Of a stretch of DNA of 64,000 nt, positions 1 to 8,564 are shown in pieces. The first letter of the stretch is position 1; every line of letters starts with the position of its first letter. Origin of the DNA: Dyadobacter fermentans (GTDB lineage: Bacteria; Bacteroidota; Bacteroidia; Cytophagales; Spirosomataceae); contig NZ_JAHXBN010000014.1 in assembly GCF_019924045.1 (NCBI RefSeq), forward strand, positions 124,001-188,000. Reading direction: 5' to 3'. The notes under the pieces were generated by a model. The model searched no databases, had not been told where the DNA came from, and worked only from the letters and a program-made list of their open reading frames with translations. The translations under genes and the position numbers were made by a program.

Positions 1-1
1 C

Positions 2-760
2 ATTATCAAAGATATCACGCACGCACACAAGGGCGTGACGCTCGTAGACACACGCGACCTTTTTGAAAAACACGCTGCCACGGGTATTCTGGGCAAGGAA
101 ACTTTGCTGGAACACGTACATCCCAATTTGCAGGGATATGCGCTGCTTTCGGAAGCGTTTTATCAGACCCTTCGGCAAACGGGGCTATTGCCGGCATCAT
201 CAGCCGAAATGCCCTTAGAAGCGTTGAAAAAGCAGATGCCGGTCACCATCGTGGATTCGCTGAAAGGGGAGTATGAAATGATGATCCTCAAAGAAGGCTG
301 GCCGTTCAATATCCCGATGCCGGCGGAAGAAAAGCGGGAGAAAACGGAAGAGGAAAAGCTGGCGGGCGCATTGGTGGTCAAACAAATATCCTGGCGCGAC
401 GCCATGGGCCGGCTGCAACAGCATTACGCTGCCGCCAAAGATACCGCCGCAATGCTCCGCGTAGCCGAAGCGTTGGCGCTCGACGATCCGTTAAATGCGG
501 TGTATTTCGATAATGCCGGCAAGCTCAGTATTGCGTTGGGTTTGCATCGCCAGGCAGTTAATTATCTGTCAAAAGCATTCCGAATGGAGAACAGTTTCGA
601 ACGCGCGCGGATGCTTTTTGTGATATTACTCAAAATGGACCGGCCGGAGGAAGCATTGCCTTATGTGCGCTATGCGGCGACCAATAATACTTCGCGGTTT
701 AATCTGAATGAACTGCTTTCGTTCGTGCAGCAGCAGGTGGAAGCTAAAAAGCGGCGCTAA
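2..760 (+). CDS. SGNH/GDSL-type hydrolase with TPR-like C-terminus (5' truncated)
   Basis: The frame is open to the left window edge, so only the last 252 residues are visible and the start codon is missing. Near the visible N-terminus the motif HVHPNLQGY resembles block V of SGNH/GDSL esterases, which carries the catalytic histidine; the nucleophile serine would lie outside the window. After it comes a charged linker and then helical, TPR-like sequence (about residues 130-250) with alternating Ala/Leu-rich helices. SGNH proteins fused to TPRs are common in Bacteroidota, but substrate cannot be told from this end. The gene is convergent with the next gene, with a long palindrome between them. 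Confidence 0.6.
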   Translation: MIKDITHAHKGVTLVDTRDLFEKHAATGILGKETLLEHVHPNLQGYALLSEAFYQTLRQTGLLPASSAEMPLEALKKQMPVTIVDSLKGEYEMMILKEGWPFNIPMPAEEKREKTEEEKLAGALVVKQISWRDAMGRLQQHYAAAKDTAAMLRVAEALALDDPLNAVYFDNAGKLSIALGLHRQAVNYLSKAFRMENSFERARMLFVILLKMDRPEEALPYVRYAATNNTSRFNLNELLSFVQQQVEAKKRR

Positions 761-816
761 TACGATTGGCGCGAAGCGCTTGGCAGCCGGTGCGAAGCTC
801 TTGCTTTGCACACACC

Positions 817-885
817 ATTCGCAGGCCTCCGGCCGGTCAACACAGCAAGCTTATTGCAATACCGACCGGCCGGAGGCCTGCGAAT
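817..885. repeat. REP-like perfect inverted repeat, 22-bp arms
   Basis: Arms at 817-838 and 864-885 are exactly complementary over 22 bp and are separated by a 25-nt loop. The element is GC-rich, has no flanking T-run, and sits between convergent genes. It therefore looks more like a REP/BIME-type palindrome than an intrinsic terminator, though it could stop transcription from both sides. Confidence 0.75.
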
Positions 886-921
886 ATCAGGCACGAAGGT
901 TTACCTTCGCGCCACCCGCCA

Positions 922-1458
922 TCATTTACGAAGGGTGCTGAAAAAAGATATTTCACCGTCGGTTTTGACCATCAGCACATCGGCTTCTTTGCCTTTGGAA
1001 ACGGTCACGAAATAGTGATCGGCGTCTTCGAACTGGGTGCCGTAGAGGAGCATGTTGGTGTCGTTATTCTCGTTGTCTTTGTACTCTACCACCGCGCCGA
1101 TTGCGTAGCCTTTAAATTGTTTCTGGATCTCTTTTTGTGCTTTGGCTGGAACATCGGAGAATTTCTTGTCGGTGGTGGTACCTACCAGCATGAAATGGTT
1201 GTCGTAGTAGGCGGTCTGTTGCTGGCCGTCTTTGGTGAATGTAACTTCATCGAACTGCGGACCTCTTACCCATTTGGCATCGAGTACCTGGCCGAAATCG
1301 GCGTAAAAGCTGTCTTTGGAGCGGGAACTTACTTCCTGACGCGCTGCGGCGTGTTTTTCGGCGCGGTGTTCTTTTTTGATGTCTTTGGCAAGGGTTTGTG
1401 CCTGAGCTCCTGTGATCGCCAGTGCGGCGATGATGGCGGATGTGATGAAAGTTTTCAT
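922..1458 (-). CDS. Secreted protein of unknown function
   Basis: The start at 1458 is chosen because a classic signal peptide (MKTFITSAIIAALAITGAQAQ, ending AQAQ) begins there; a longer reading frame upstream adds only non-signal residues. The mature protein (about 158 aa) has a Lys/Glu-rich N-terminus followed by mixed beta/alpha sequence with aromatic residues, reminiscent of small periplasmic proteins of Bacteroidota with PepSY-like or BLIP-like folds. I do not recognise the family with confidence. It is monocistronic, diverges from the LytTR regulator at 1644, and has no visible catalytic motif. Confidence 0.7.
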   Translation of the reverse strand: MKTFITSAIIAALAITGAQAQTLAKDIKKEHRAEKHAAARQEVSSRSKDSFYADFGQVLDAKWVRGPQFDEVTFTKDGQQQTAYYDNHFMLVGTTTDKKFSDVPAKAQKEIQKQFKGYAIGAVVEYKDNENNDTNMLLYGTQFEDADHYFVTVSKGKEADVLMVKTDGEISFFSTLRK

Positions 1459-1643
1459 TGTGATGCTATGTTTTTTGGTGATTGATCGTTTGAATGATCC
1501 AAAACTACCCGATGCGGCCAACCTGGGAAACAGCGCGTGGGCAGAAGGGCAGAAACTATCGGTGAAAAGGGCAAAAGTGTCTTTGTGATTTCTTTTCGCT
1601 ACATTGGTTTTCGCATTCCTCCCACCAAACCGGATCTTTAATT

Positions 1644-2339
1644 ATGAATTGCCTGGTGATCGACGACAATATCATTGCCCGCACCACATTGAAGCAGCTT
1701 GTCAAGCACGACAAAGAGCTGGTGCTCATCGGGGAATGCGACAATGCCATGGACGCCTACCGCAGAATCATGGACGAGCAGGTCGACCTGTTGCTGCTCG
1801 ACATTGAAATGGAAGGAATGACGGGCATCGAATTGGTGAAAAGTCTGGGTAGTAAAAACCCGGTGATCATATTCACAACCTCCAAAAAGGAGTATGCCGC
1901 AGAGGCATTCGAGCTCAATGTAGCCGATTATATTACCAAGCCGGTAACGCCCGCCCGCTTCTTGCAGGCCATTGAAAAGGCCAGGGAGATTTTCAGGAGC
2001 AAAAAACAGGAGGTGAGGATGGAGGACGACAGTTTTCTGTTCATCAGGGATTCGAACATCGTTCGCCGCCTGAAAATCGGTGATATCCTGTATGCCGAGG
2101 CCATGGGGGATTATGTCAAACTGTTCACCCTTGAAAAATTTTACTCCGTGCATACTTCTTTGAAGGAGGTGGAAGCGAAACTCCCGGAATCGAAATTCCT
2201 GCGCGTACATCGCTCATTTATCATCCAGGTAGGTAAAATCGACACAATCGAAGGCGGCACGCTTATTATTAACAAGAAAATGGTACCCGTAGCCGATACC
2301 TACCGCGCGGCGTTGAACCGCAGGTTGAATGTTTTGTGA
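1644..2339 (+). CDS. LytTR-family response regulator
   Basis: The 231-aa protein has an N-terminal receiver domain (about 1-120) with acidic pair D7-D8, phospho-acceptor D53 in LLLLDIEMEGMTG, and switch lysine K99 in YITKPVTP. A C-terminal LytTR DNA-binding domain follows (about 130-230; FLRVHRSFIIQVGKI is its typical core). It would act in the cytoplasm as a transcription factor. The hybrid kinase begins only 19 bp after its stop, so the two are almost surely cotranscribed. LytTR regulators usually pair with LytS-type kinases, so this HPt-bearing partner is uncommon. Confidence 0.9.
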   Translation: MNCLVIDDNIIARTTLKQLVKHDKELVLIGECDNAMDAYRRIMDEQVDLLLLDIEMEGMTGIELVKSLGSKNPVIIFTTSKKEYAAEAFELNVADYITKPVTPARFLQAIEKAREIFRSKKQEVRMEDDSFLFIRDSNIVRRLKIGDILYAEAMGDYVKLFTLEKFYSVHTSLKEVEAKLPESKFLRVHRSFIIQVGKIDTIEGGTLIINKKMVPVADTYRAALNRRLNVL

Positions 2340-2358
2340 TTTTTGAAAAGTTGAATCC

Positions 2359-4224
2359 ATGAGAGTCCGCACGCTAGTCATTTACATTACCACGGGTTTC
2401 GTGGCTGCGGTGCTTGCCCTGGTGGCGGTGCAGTATATGACGCGGCGCAATTTGGAGGAGTTGATCAGCGCCAATGAGAGCCTGCTCGATGAGTATCGGA
2501 CGAGTAGCGGGCTTTCGCATCAGGCGGATAGTACCAGCCGCGCGGCATTGGCGGTGAAGATCAATGTGGTAGATCAGAGCGGGCAGCGGGTCTTGCGTTG
2601 GAATTTATATCTGACGATTGGTGTGCTGGCGTTGCTTACGGCGGTTTTTGCGATCATTATCGGCCGTATGAAGAAACAGGCGGAACTGATCGGCCAGCTC
2701 AATACCAGCGAAAGGAAGCTGAAAGAGGCCGTGCTCGTGAAAGAGAACTTCCTGGCCAATATGAGCCACGAAATCCGGACACCGCTGAATGCGATTTTAG
2801 GCTACACCAATCTCCTCCAAAAGAAGAAACTCGACGCCGATACCCGCTTGCATATCACTACGGTGCAGCAATCCGGGGAAACGCTGCTGGCGATCGTAAA
2901 CGACATCCTCGACCTGTCCAAAATAGAATCGGGCATGATGCGGATCGAACACGTGCCGTTCGATCCCGAGGCATTGGTGCATTCGGTAGGGACGATGTTC
3001 CACCACCGCTCGGCCGAAAAAAACGTGCCGCTCATTGTGTCGTTCGATCCGGCGATCCCGGAAACCATTACGGGCGACCCGACCCGGCTGACGCAGATTC
3101 TCGTGAACCTGGTGAGCAATGCATTTAAATTCACAGAAACCGGTGAAATAAACCTCCGCGTCACTGCGAACGGCCGTAACGATGACCGCCTGAACCTGAT
3201 GTTCGAGGTGACGGATACCGGGATCGGCATCGAAACCGAGCGGCTCGAAACGATTTTTGAGCGGTTCCGCCAGGCGGAAGACTCTACTACCCGACAGTTT
3301 GGGGGCACCGGCCTGGGATTATCCATCGTACGCGACCTCGTGCATTTGCAGGACGGGCATATCGCCCTATCGAGCAAGCCCGGGGCAGGCACTTCGGTGA
3401 AGGTGACCATTCCTTACCGGGTAGCGGTGGAGAGCGAATTGCCCCTTCCGGGTGCTCCTGCGGAAGCCGCGCACGCGCAACGCCCAGGGTTGCGTGTGTT
3501 GATTGCGGAAGACCATATCATTAACCAGGGGCTCATGATGCGCCTTATGGAGGAACGGGGGATAGCAGGCCGTGTGGCAACGAATGGGTTTGAAGCGATC
3601 GAAATGCTTCGCAGCGAGCCATTCGACCTTGTATTTATGGATATTCAAATGCCCGGAATGGACGGCTACACGGCTACGCGGGCCATACGTGAGGAACTGA
3701 AACTGACGATTCCGGTAATCGCGATGACGGCCCATGCGATGGAGGGGGAAAAAGAGAAATGCATCCGCCTCGGAATGGACGATCACATGGCCAAGCCAGT
3801 CAGGGAAAGCGAGCTGGACAGGGTATTGACCACTTACACCCAACCCTTATCGCGAAACGGTATTCCTGCTCCTGCGTTCAAAGTGATTGATCTCGATTAT
3901 ATGCGGGAGATCAGCAATGGCGATGCTACCTACGAAAAGCTGGTGACCGAACAGTTCCTGCACCTGATGCCGCGGGAGCTGGAAGCACTGTCGGCGGCGG
4001 TAGGAAAGCGTGATCGCAGCGAAATCCGCCGCATTGCCCACGGAATCAAAACCACCATTTCGATTATGGGCCTGAATGCACTGCTGGACGAGCCGCTGGA
4101 TGTCCTGGAAAATGGATCCTCCGCGAAGGAAGATATCTCCGGGTTGGTCGAGCAGGTACTGGGCATTTGCAAGGAAGCACTGGGTGAGGCAGGGATATTT
4201 TACCGGCAGTTTCAGCGGGAGTAG
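2359..4224 (+). CDS. Hybrid sensor histidine kinase with receiver and HPt domains
   Basis: Two N-terminal membrane segments (about 5-25 and 80-102) flank a short periplasmic region, too small for a conventional sensor domain. The HisKA domain carries H137 (NMSHEIRTPLNAILGY), and the HATPase_c domain shows the G-box GGTGLGLSIV. A receiver domain with D428 (FMDIQMPGMDGYT) and a C-terminal HPt domain with H561 (RIAHGIKTTI) follow. All phosphorelay residues are present, so the likely flow is H137 to D428 to H561 to D53 of the LytTR regulator just upstream. The architecture is known in the BarA/ArcB class; use with LytTR output is my inference from the tight gene pairing. Confidence 0.9.
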   Translation: MRVRTLVIYITTGFVAAVLALVAVQYMTRRNLEELISANESLLDEYRTSSGLSHQADSTSRAALAVKINVVDQSGQRVLRWNLYLTIGVLALLTAVFAIIIGRMKKQAELIGQLNTSERKLKEAVLVKENFLANMSHEIRTPLNAILGYTNLLQKKKLDADTRLHITTVQQSGETLLAIVNDILDLSKIESGMMRIEHVPFDPEALVHSVGTMFHHRSAEKNVPLIVSFDPAIPETITGDPTRLTQILVNLVSNAFKFTETGEINLRVTANGRNDDRLNLMFEVTDTGIGIETERLETIFERFRQAEDSTTRQFGGTGLGLSIVRDLVHLQDGHIALSSKPGAGTSVKVTIPYRVAVESELPLPGAPAEAAHAQRPGLRVLIAEDHIINQGLMMRLMEERGIAGRVATNGFEAIEMLRSEPFDLVFMDIQMPGMDGYTATRAIREELKLTIPVIAMTAHAMEGEKEKCIRLGMDDHMAKPVRESELDRVLTTYTQPLSRNGIPAPAFKVIDLDYMREISNGDATYEKLVTEQFLHLMPRELEALSAAVGKRDRSEIRRIAHGIKTTISIMGLNALLDEPLDVLENGSSAKEDISGLVEQVLGICKEALGEAGIFYRQFQRE

Positions 4225-4337
4225 GGTGCGTTTCGGAAATTGTGCAATGAGTGGATGCAACGCATGGCAGAAATAAATCGGTCTCATCGGTTACATCATT
4301 TTACTTTGATTATATTGTACCGAAACCCGACTGCGCT

Positions 4338-5534
4338 ATGCTTTCTGACAAACTCATCCTGCTTTTCTTCTTGATCTGCCTGTCGATCGGCGTAAAAGGC
4401 CAGATCCGATTTGAAAAAGGCTATTTTGTGGGCAACGATAAGGTGAAAACCGTGTGCAATATCCGGAATGTGGATTGGGATAACAGCCCGTCGTCGTTCC
4501 GCTACCAGCTGCCGGGGAGCAACGAAGTGCTGGAAGCTACTTTACAAGACGTGAGTGCCTTTGGAATCGATGCAGGTAACACCTATGTCCGGGCCTTCGT
4601 GAAGGTGGACCAAAGCTCCACTGATGTGAGCAGCCTTTCCAATGGCCGCAATCCCGAATGGAAGGAGGAGCTCGTGTTCCTCAAAGTGCTGGTAGAAGGA
4701 GAGGCGACGCTGCTGCAATACAAGCGGGACGAGATCAGCCAATTTTACTATCAGAAAGGAGATTCTCTGTTTACACCTTTGATTTTTAAGAGATATATTG
4801 ACGGGAATGGGCAGCGGGCCATTAATTTCGGTTTCCGGCAGCAACTGCTGAACGACCTTTCCTGCGAGGGGATCAGCCGGTTGGAGATCGAGCGGACCAA
4901 TTACCGCGAGGGCGATCTCGTTCGCTTTTTCGAGCGCTATAACACTTGCCGTAACCCGGCGGCGAAGAATGTCGTCAAGCAGGCAAAGAGGAACGTTTTC
5001 AATGTAAAGATCACTGCGGGAGCAGATCTGACCATGCTTTCGACCCGGAATTTTACATTTACGAACAAAGGCAAACGCAACGGAAGCGAGGTTTCTCCAC
5101 GGGTTGGTCTGGAAGGGGAATATTTCGCGCCATTTCATAAAAACAAATGGTCGGTCGTGGCCGAGCCCAGTTTCCAGTATTACAAATTTCCCCTGGCCTC
5201 TCCCGGATACGCGCTCGACGCCGAGTTCTGGACCATTGAGCTGCCGGTGGGGATCCGCCATCACTTTTACCTGACAGACCAAACTAAAATATTCGTGAAT
5301 GTGCTGTACGCCTGGACTTTGAAGGAACAGGCAATGGGCAAGCAGGACGATAATGTGAATTACGGAGTCATTGCCGGATCCAATTTTGCCGGCGGCGTGG
5401 GAGTTGCCAGCGGACGTTTCAGCCTCGAAGCACGCTACTATTTCAACCGAAGCCTTTTTTTGTACCGCGCAAGGGTGGATGCGGATTATAGCAAAGCTTC
5501 GCTCATCCTTGGGTATAAGCTGTTTAGCAAGTAG
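4338..5534 (+). CDS. Outer-membrane beta-barrel-like protein
   Basis: The 398-aa protein is read from ATG 4338, which starts a signal peptide (MLSDKLILLFFLICLSIGVKGQ). The C-terminal half (about 235-398) has the alternating aromatic pattern of a small barrel, in the manner of PorT or outer-membrane-protein-beta-barrel families: glycine-rich turns and a last strand ending SLILGYKLFSK. The N-terminal half may be a soluble periplasmic or surface domain. A TACTTTG box at 4302-4308 could be its promoter. There is no operon partner and the function is unknown. Confidence 0.7.
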   Translation: MLSDKLILLFFLICLSIGVKGQIRFEKGYFVGNDKVKTVCNIRNVDWDNSPSSFRYQLPGSNEVLEATLQDVSAFGIDAGNTYVRAFVKVDQSSTDVSSLSNGRNPEWKEELVFLKVLVEGEATLLQYKRDEISQFYYQKGDSLFTPLIFKRYIDGNGQRAINFGFRQQLLNDLSCEGISRLEIERTNYREGDLVRFFERYNTCRNPAAKNVVKQAKRNVFNVKITAGADLTMLSTRNFTFTNKGKRNGSEVSPRVGLEGEYFAPFHKNKWSVVAEPSFQYYKFPLASPGYALDAEFWTIELPVGIRHHFYLTDQTKIFVNVLYAWTLKEQAMGKQDDNVNYGVIAGSNFAGGVGVASGRFSLEARYYFNRSLFLYRARVDADYSKASLILGYKLFSK

Positions 5535-5567
5535 CCTTTTTGTGTCGGCGCTGTTTTTTTGTTGTGG

Positions 5568-5672
5568 CATGCCTGACGGCATTCCGGACGTTGGATATCC
5601 CGATCTGCTACCAATGTTACATCGCTACGCGATTCGATCCTTAAAAGATTTGCATAGAATGCCGTAGGCATG
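5568..5672. repeat. REP-like imperfect palindrome
   Basis: CATGCCTGACGGCATTC at 5568-5584 pairs with GAATGCCGTAGGCATG at 5657-5672 apart from one inserted base, and smaller self-complementary patches lie in between. The element is in the 312-bp gap between the barrel gene and the MFS gene. The core ATGCCGTAGGCAT resembles palindromes dispersed in many Bacteroidota genomes. The rest of the gap holds a hairpin at 5781-5813 and nothing else that I can support. Confidence 0.6.
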
Positions 5673-5780
5673 TAATATAGGTAACAGAATAAAATTAGCG
5701 ATTTTGGCCAAATGCCTTCAGGTATGTGACAATAGCTGATAGCAAACAAACAACGCTTCCGCAAACGAGCTCCAACATTT

Positions 5781-5818
5781 CAGATCCCCGATGGTAGAAC
5801 CGCCGGGGATCTGTGTTT
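5781..5818 (+). terminator. Hairpin, possible terminator or leader structure
   Basis: There is a perfect 10-bp stem (5781-5790 with 5804-5813) with a 13-nt loop, followed by TGTTTT. The tail is short, and the site is closer to the next start (34 bp) than to the previous stop (247 bp). It could therefore be an RNA leader structure of the MFS gene rather than a terminator. Confidence 0.4.
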
Positions 5819-5846
5819 TAATGCATATCATCTCCTGAATCCCTGC

Positions 5847-7118
5847 ATGAAGCCGCAACTCGCACAGGTACGCTGGTACCGGATTATTCCCGTTGTTTTT
5901 GTTACATATAGCCTGGCATACCTCGACCGCGCCAATTTCGGGTTTGCGGTGGCTGGCGGCATGGCCGACGACCTCCATATCGACCCGAATACTTCCACAT
6001 TGCTGAGCTCGCTTTTTTTCCTGGGCTACTTCTTCTTCCAGATCCCCGGTGCGCACTATGCAGCCACGCGAACGGCCAAGAAGCTGATATTCATTTCGCT
6101 GATCCTCTGGGGCGGACTGGCTGCGGCAACCGGGATGGTTAACAACGCGACGGCGCTGATCGTGATCCGTTTCATGCTCGGGGTAGTGGAAAGCGCCGTA
6201 ATGCCCGCGATGCTGATCCTGCTGAGCCAATGGTTTACTAAAGAAGAGCGCTCCCGCGCCAATACGTTCCTGATATTGGGTAACCCCGTTACGGTGCTGT
6301 GGATGTCGGTACTTTCGGGATATCTGATCGATTCGCTCGGGTGGCGGTGGATGTTCATTATCCAGGGCGCGCCGGGCATTCTGTGGGCGTTCATTTGGTG
6401 GAAGCTCATCGACGAGCGCCCCATGCAGGCCGACTGGCTGACGCAGGAGGAGAAAATAGCCGTAGAAGAGAAACTGAAAGCCGAGCAGGCCGGTATCAAG
6501 CCGGTCAAAAACTATGCGGAGGCATTTAAATCCACGAAAGTAATCCTATTGTGCCTGCAATACCTGCTGTGGAGTGTCGGGGTTTATGGTTTTGTGATGT
6601 GGCTGCCGTCGATCATCAAGGCGGCTCCGAATATGAATATGGTGACTACGGGCTGGTTGTCGGCGGTACCTTATGTGTTTGCCGTGGTGGGGATGCTCGC
6701 CGCGTCCTATTTTTCGGATAAAACAGGTAACCGGAAAGTGTTCGTATGGCCGTTCCTGCTGATTGCCGCCGTGTGCCTTTATACGGCGGTATGGATTGGT
6801 ACCGAGCATTTCTGGCTTGCCTATGCTCTGCTGGTGGTTGCCGGAGGGGCTTTGTACACGCCTTATGGCCCGTTCTTCGCCGCAATTGCGGAGATATTAC
6901 CGAAGAATGTGATCGGCGGGGCCATCGGGTTGATCAACAGCCTGGGTGCATTGGGCTCGTTTGCAGGGTCTTACCTGGTGGGGTATCTCAACAGCGAAAC
7001 CGGAAATTTTAATGCTTCCTATACATTGATGGCAGTTGCGCTGGTATTGGCTACGCTGATCACTATCGCGGTAATCCCCGCGCCGAAGCCGCTGCAACCG
7101 GTGCCTGAGGAGGTCTGA
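5847..7118 (+). CDS. MFS transporter, anion:cation symporter (ACS) type
   Basis: The 423-aa protein has about 12 hydrophobic segments. The first shows the SYLDRANFG-like motif typical of ACS-family importers of organic acids, hexuronates, galactonate or phthalate. The cytoplasmic loop at the start of the second half carries a motif-A sequence (SYFSDKTGNRK). It sits upstream of an SGNH hydrolase and a PVC-type dehydrogenase on the same strand, so it may import the small product of their substrate. That link is inferred from position, and the substrate cannot be read from sequence. Confidence 0.85.
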   Translation: MKPQLAQVRWYRIIPVVFVTYSLAYLDRANFGFAVAGGMADDLHIDPNTSTLLSSLFFLGYFFFQIPGAHYAATRTAKKLIFISLILWGGLAAATGMVNNATALIVIRFMLGVVESAVMPAMLILLSQWFTKEERSRANTFLILGNPVTVLWMSVLSGYLIDSLGWRWMFIIQGAPGILWAFIWWKLIDERPMQADWLTQEEKIAVEEKLKAEQAGIKPVKNYAEAFKSTKVILLCLQYLLWSVGVYGFVMWLPSIIKAAPNMNMVTTGWLSAVPYVFAVVGMLAASYFSDKTGNRKVFVWPFLLIAAVCLYTAVWIGTEHFWLAYALLVVAGGALYTPYGPFFAAIAEILPKNVIGGAIGLINSLGALGSFAGSYLVGYLNSETGNFNASYTLMAVALVLATLITIAVIPAPKPLQPVPEEV

Positions 7119-7210
7119 TGCCCGATTTTTGTGTAACGGGCGGTTAAGTTCGATGCCTTCGGGTCTTTGTATGCTATTAAGTACTCTGCCAAACACTTAA
7201 CCCAAAGTAA

Positions 7211-8437
7211 ATGAGCAATTTTAGACTGCCGGGGCTTCCGGTTTGTGTTTTTCTGTTTTTACTAATCCTCGTCTACGGACCCACCCACGCCCAGAATAAA
7301 AGCCCGAATGTGCTGAAAGACGGCGACCGCGTCGTTTTCCTGGGGAACTCCATTTTTGAGAACGAATTCCAGTATGGTTACCTGGAACTGGCCCTCACGA
7401 CCCGTTTTGCCGACAAGGGCATCACATTCCGCAACCTCGGCTGGACGGGCGATAACGTCTGGGGCGAAGCGCGTAGCACCTACACCAACCCGCCTACACC
7501 TTACGAGCATTTGATGGAGGACATCACCCAGGCCGCGCCGAGCATCGTGTTCCTCGCATACGGGGGTGTGGAGGCGCAGGAAGGCCAGGTTGGTGTGGCG
7601 GATTTCAAGGATGGTTTGAATAAACTGATCGACAAGATCGAATCGCTAGGCGCCCGGACCGTGCTGCTTTCGACAATCCCGGTGGTCTCCTCGGACACTA
7701 CGCAGCATATCGATGCGCGGAATGCCGACCTTGAATTGTATTCCAAAGCGATTGCCGATGTGGCTTCCCAGCGTGGCAAGCAGTTTATAGATATTTACAA
7801 CCCGGTGCTGAATACGAGCAAGAAAGCGGATATCATTGAAAATACCGTCCATTTGAACGAAACCGGCTACTACTACCTCGCCGATGTGTTGGAAAAGGCA
7901 CTGGGTCTGCCCAGCGACCGGGAAACTTCGACGATCACTATCGCGAAACCGACGCCGTTTTCTTCCAATGTGAAAATACTGACGGACAGCAAGGACAATA
8001 ATGTGATCGTACGGTTTGTAGCCGCCGACAAATATCTTCCATTACCGTTTCCGCAAGCCAGCAGCTGGGTGGGCAATGATGCCAACGTGGTGCGGATCGT
8101 GGGATTGAAAAAAGGCTATTATACCCTTACAGCCGGCAATGAGCAGGTCGTTACCGCATCCGCCAAAGAGTGGGAGAAAGGCGTGGAGATCAAGCAGGGG
8201 CCGCAATTCGAGCAGTCGGCGCGCATCCGTGAGATGATTATCCGTAAAAACGAACTGCATTTTTTTCAGTACCGGCCATTGAACCAGACCTACATCATCG
8301 GTTTCCGCAAATATGAGCAGGGCAGGCACGTGAAGGGCCTCGAAGAGCAGAATATCCTCATCAAATGGCTCGAAGGGCAGATTATCCTCAATGCCCAGCC
8401 GAAGGAAGTGGTGTACGAACTGCGGAAGCTGGAATAG
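7211..8437 (+). CDS. Secreted SGNH/GDSL hydrolase
   Basis: The 408-aa protein has a signal peptide ending near THAQ28. The GDS-like block is FLGNSIFE with probable nucleophile S47, and the C-terminal block is NTVHLNETGYY with H214; the usual Asp of the DxxH motif is replaced. An extra beta-rich domain of about 170 residues follows the hydrolase domain. SGNH proteins of this kind are commonly linked to PVC-type heme-binding dehydrogenases, as here with the gene at 8565. It is likely periplasmic or outer-membrane-facing and may deacylate a sugar substrate; the exact reaction is unknown. Confidence 0.8.
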   Translation: MSNFRLPGLPVCVFLFLLILVYGPTHAQNKSPNVLKDGDRVVFLGNSIFENEFQYGYLELALTTRFADKGITFRNLGWTGDNVWGEARSTYTNPPTPYEHLMEDITQAAPSIVFLAYGGVEAQEGQVGVADFKDGLNKLIDKIESLGARTVLLSTIPVVSSDTTQHIDARNADLELYSKAIADVASQRGKQFIDIYNPVLNTSKKADIIENTVHLNETGYYYLADVLEKALGLPSDRETSTITIAKPTPFSSNVKILTDSKDNNVIVRFVAADKYLPLPFPQASSWVGNDANVVRIVGLKKGYYTLTAGNEQVVTASAKEWEKGVEIKQGPQFEQSARIREMIIRKNELHFFQYRPLNQTYIIGFRKYEQGRHVKGLEEQNILIKWLEGQIILNAQPKEVVYELRKLE

Positions 8438-8445
8438 GAGGACTT

Positions 8446-8560
8446 CGGCTGTCGGCTATCGGCAGTCGGGACCTCACAAATAAAGGAACATTCGAACAAG
8501 GTGCTGCGCACCGCAAGATTTGTAACAAGCCGAAAGCTGATAGCCGACGGCCGATAGCCT
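8446..8560. repeat. Intergenic word-repeat patch (CGGCTATCGGC type)
   Basis: Short related words (GGCTGTCGGCTATCGGC and its near complement GATAGCCGACGGCCGATAGCC) occupy both ends of the spacer between the SGNH and PVC-type genes. They form degenerate inverted repeats around a central segment. The style matches patches at 14806, 40261, 41158 and 47608, although each has its own words. Confidence 0.6.
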
Positions 8561-8564
8561 AAAT

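Noticed and set aside
766..1485. 239-codon frame on the plus strand opposite the secreted protein gene
   Set aside because: It lies antisense to a protein with a perfect signal peptide, runs through the REP palindrome, and has Phe/Gly/Val-rich shadow composition.
4542..5582. 346-codon frame on the minus strand opposite the barrel-like gene
   Set aside because: No domain pattern, start or signal is evident, while the sense strand encodes a signal peptide and barrel-like strands.
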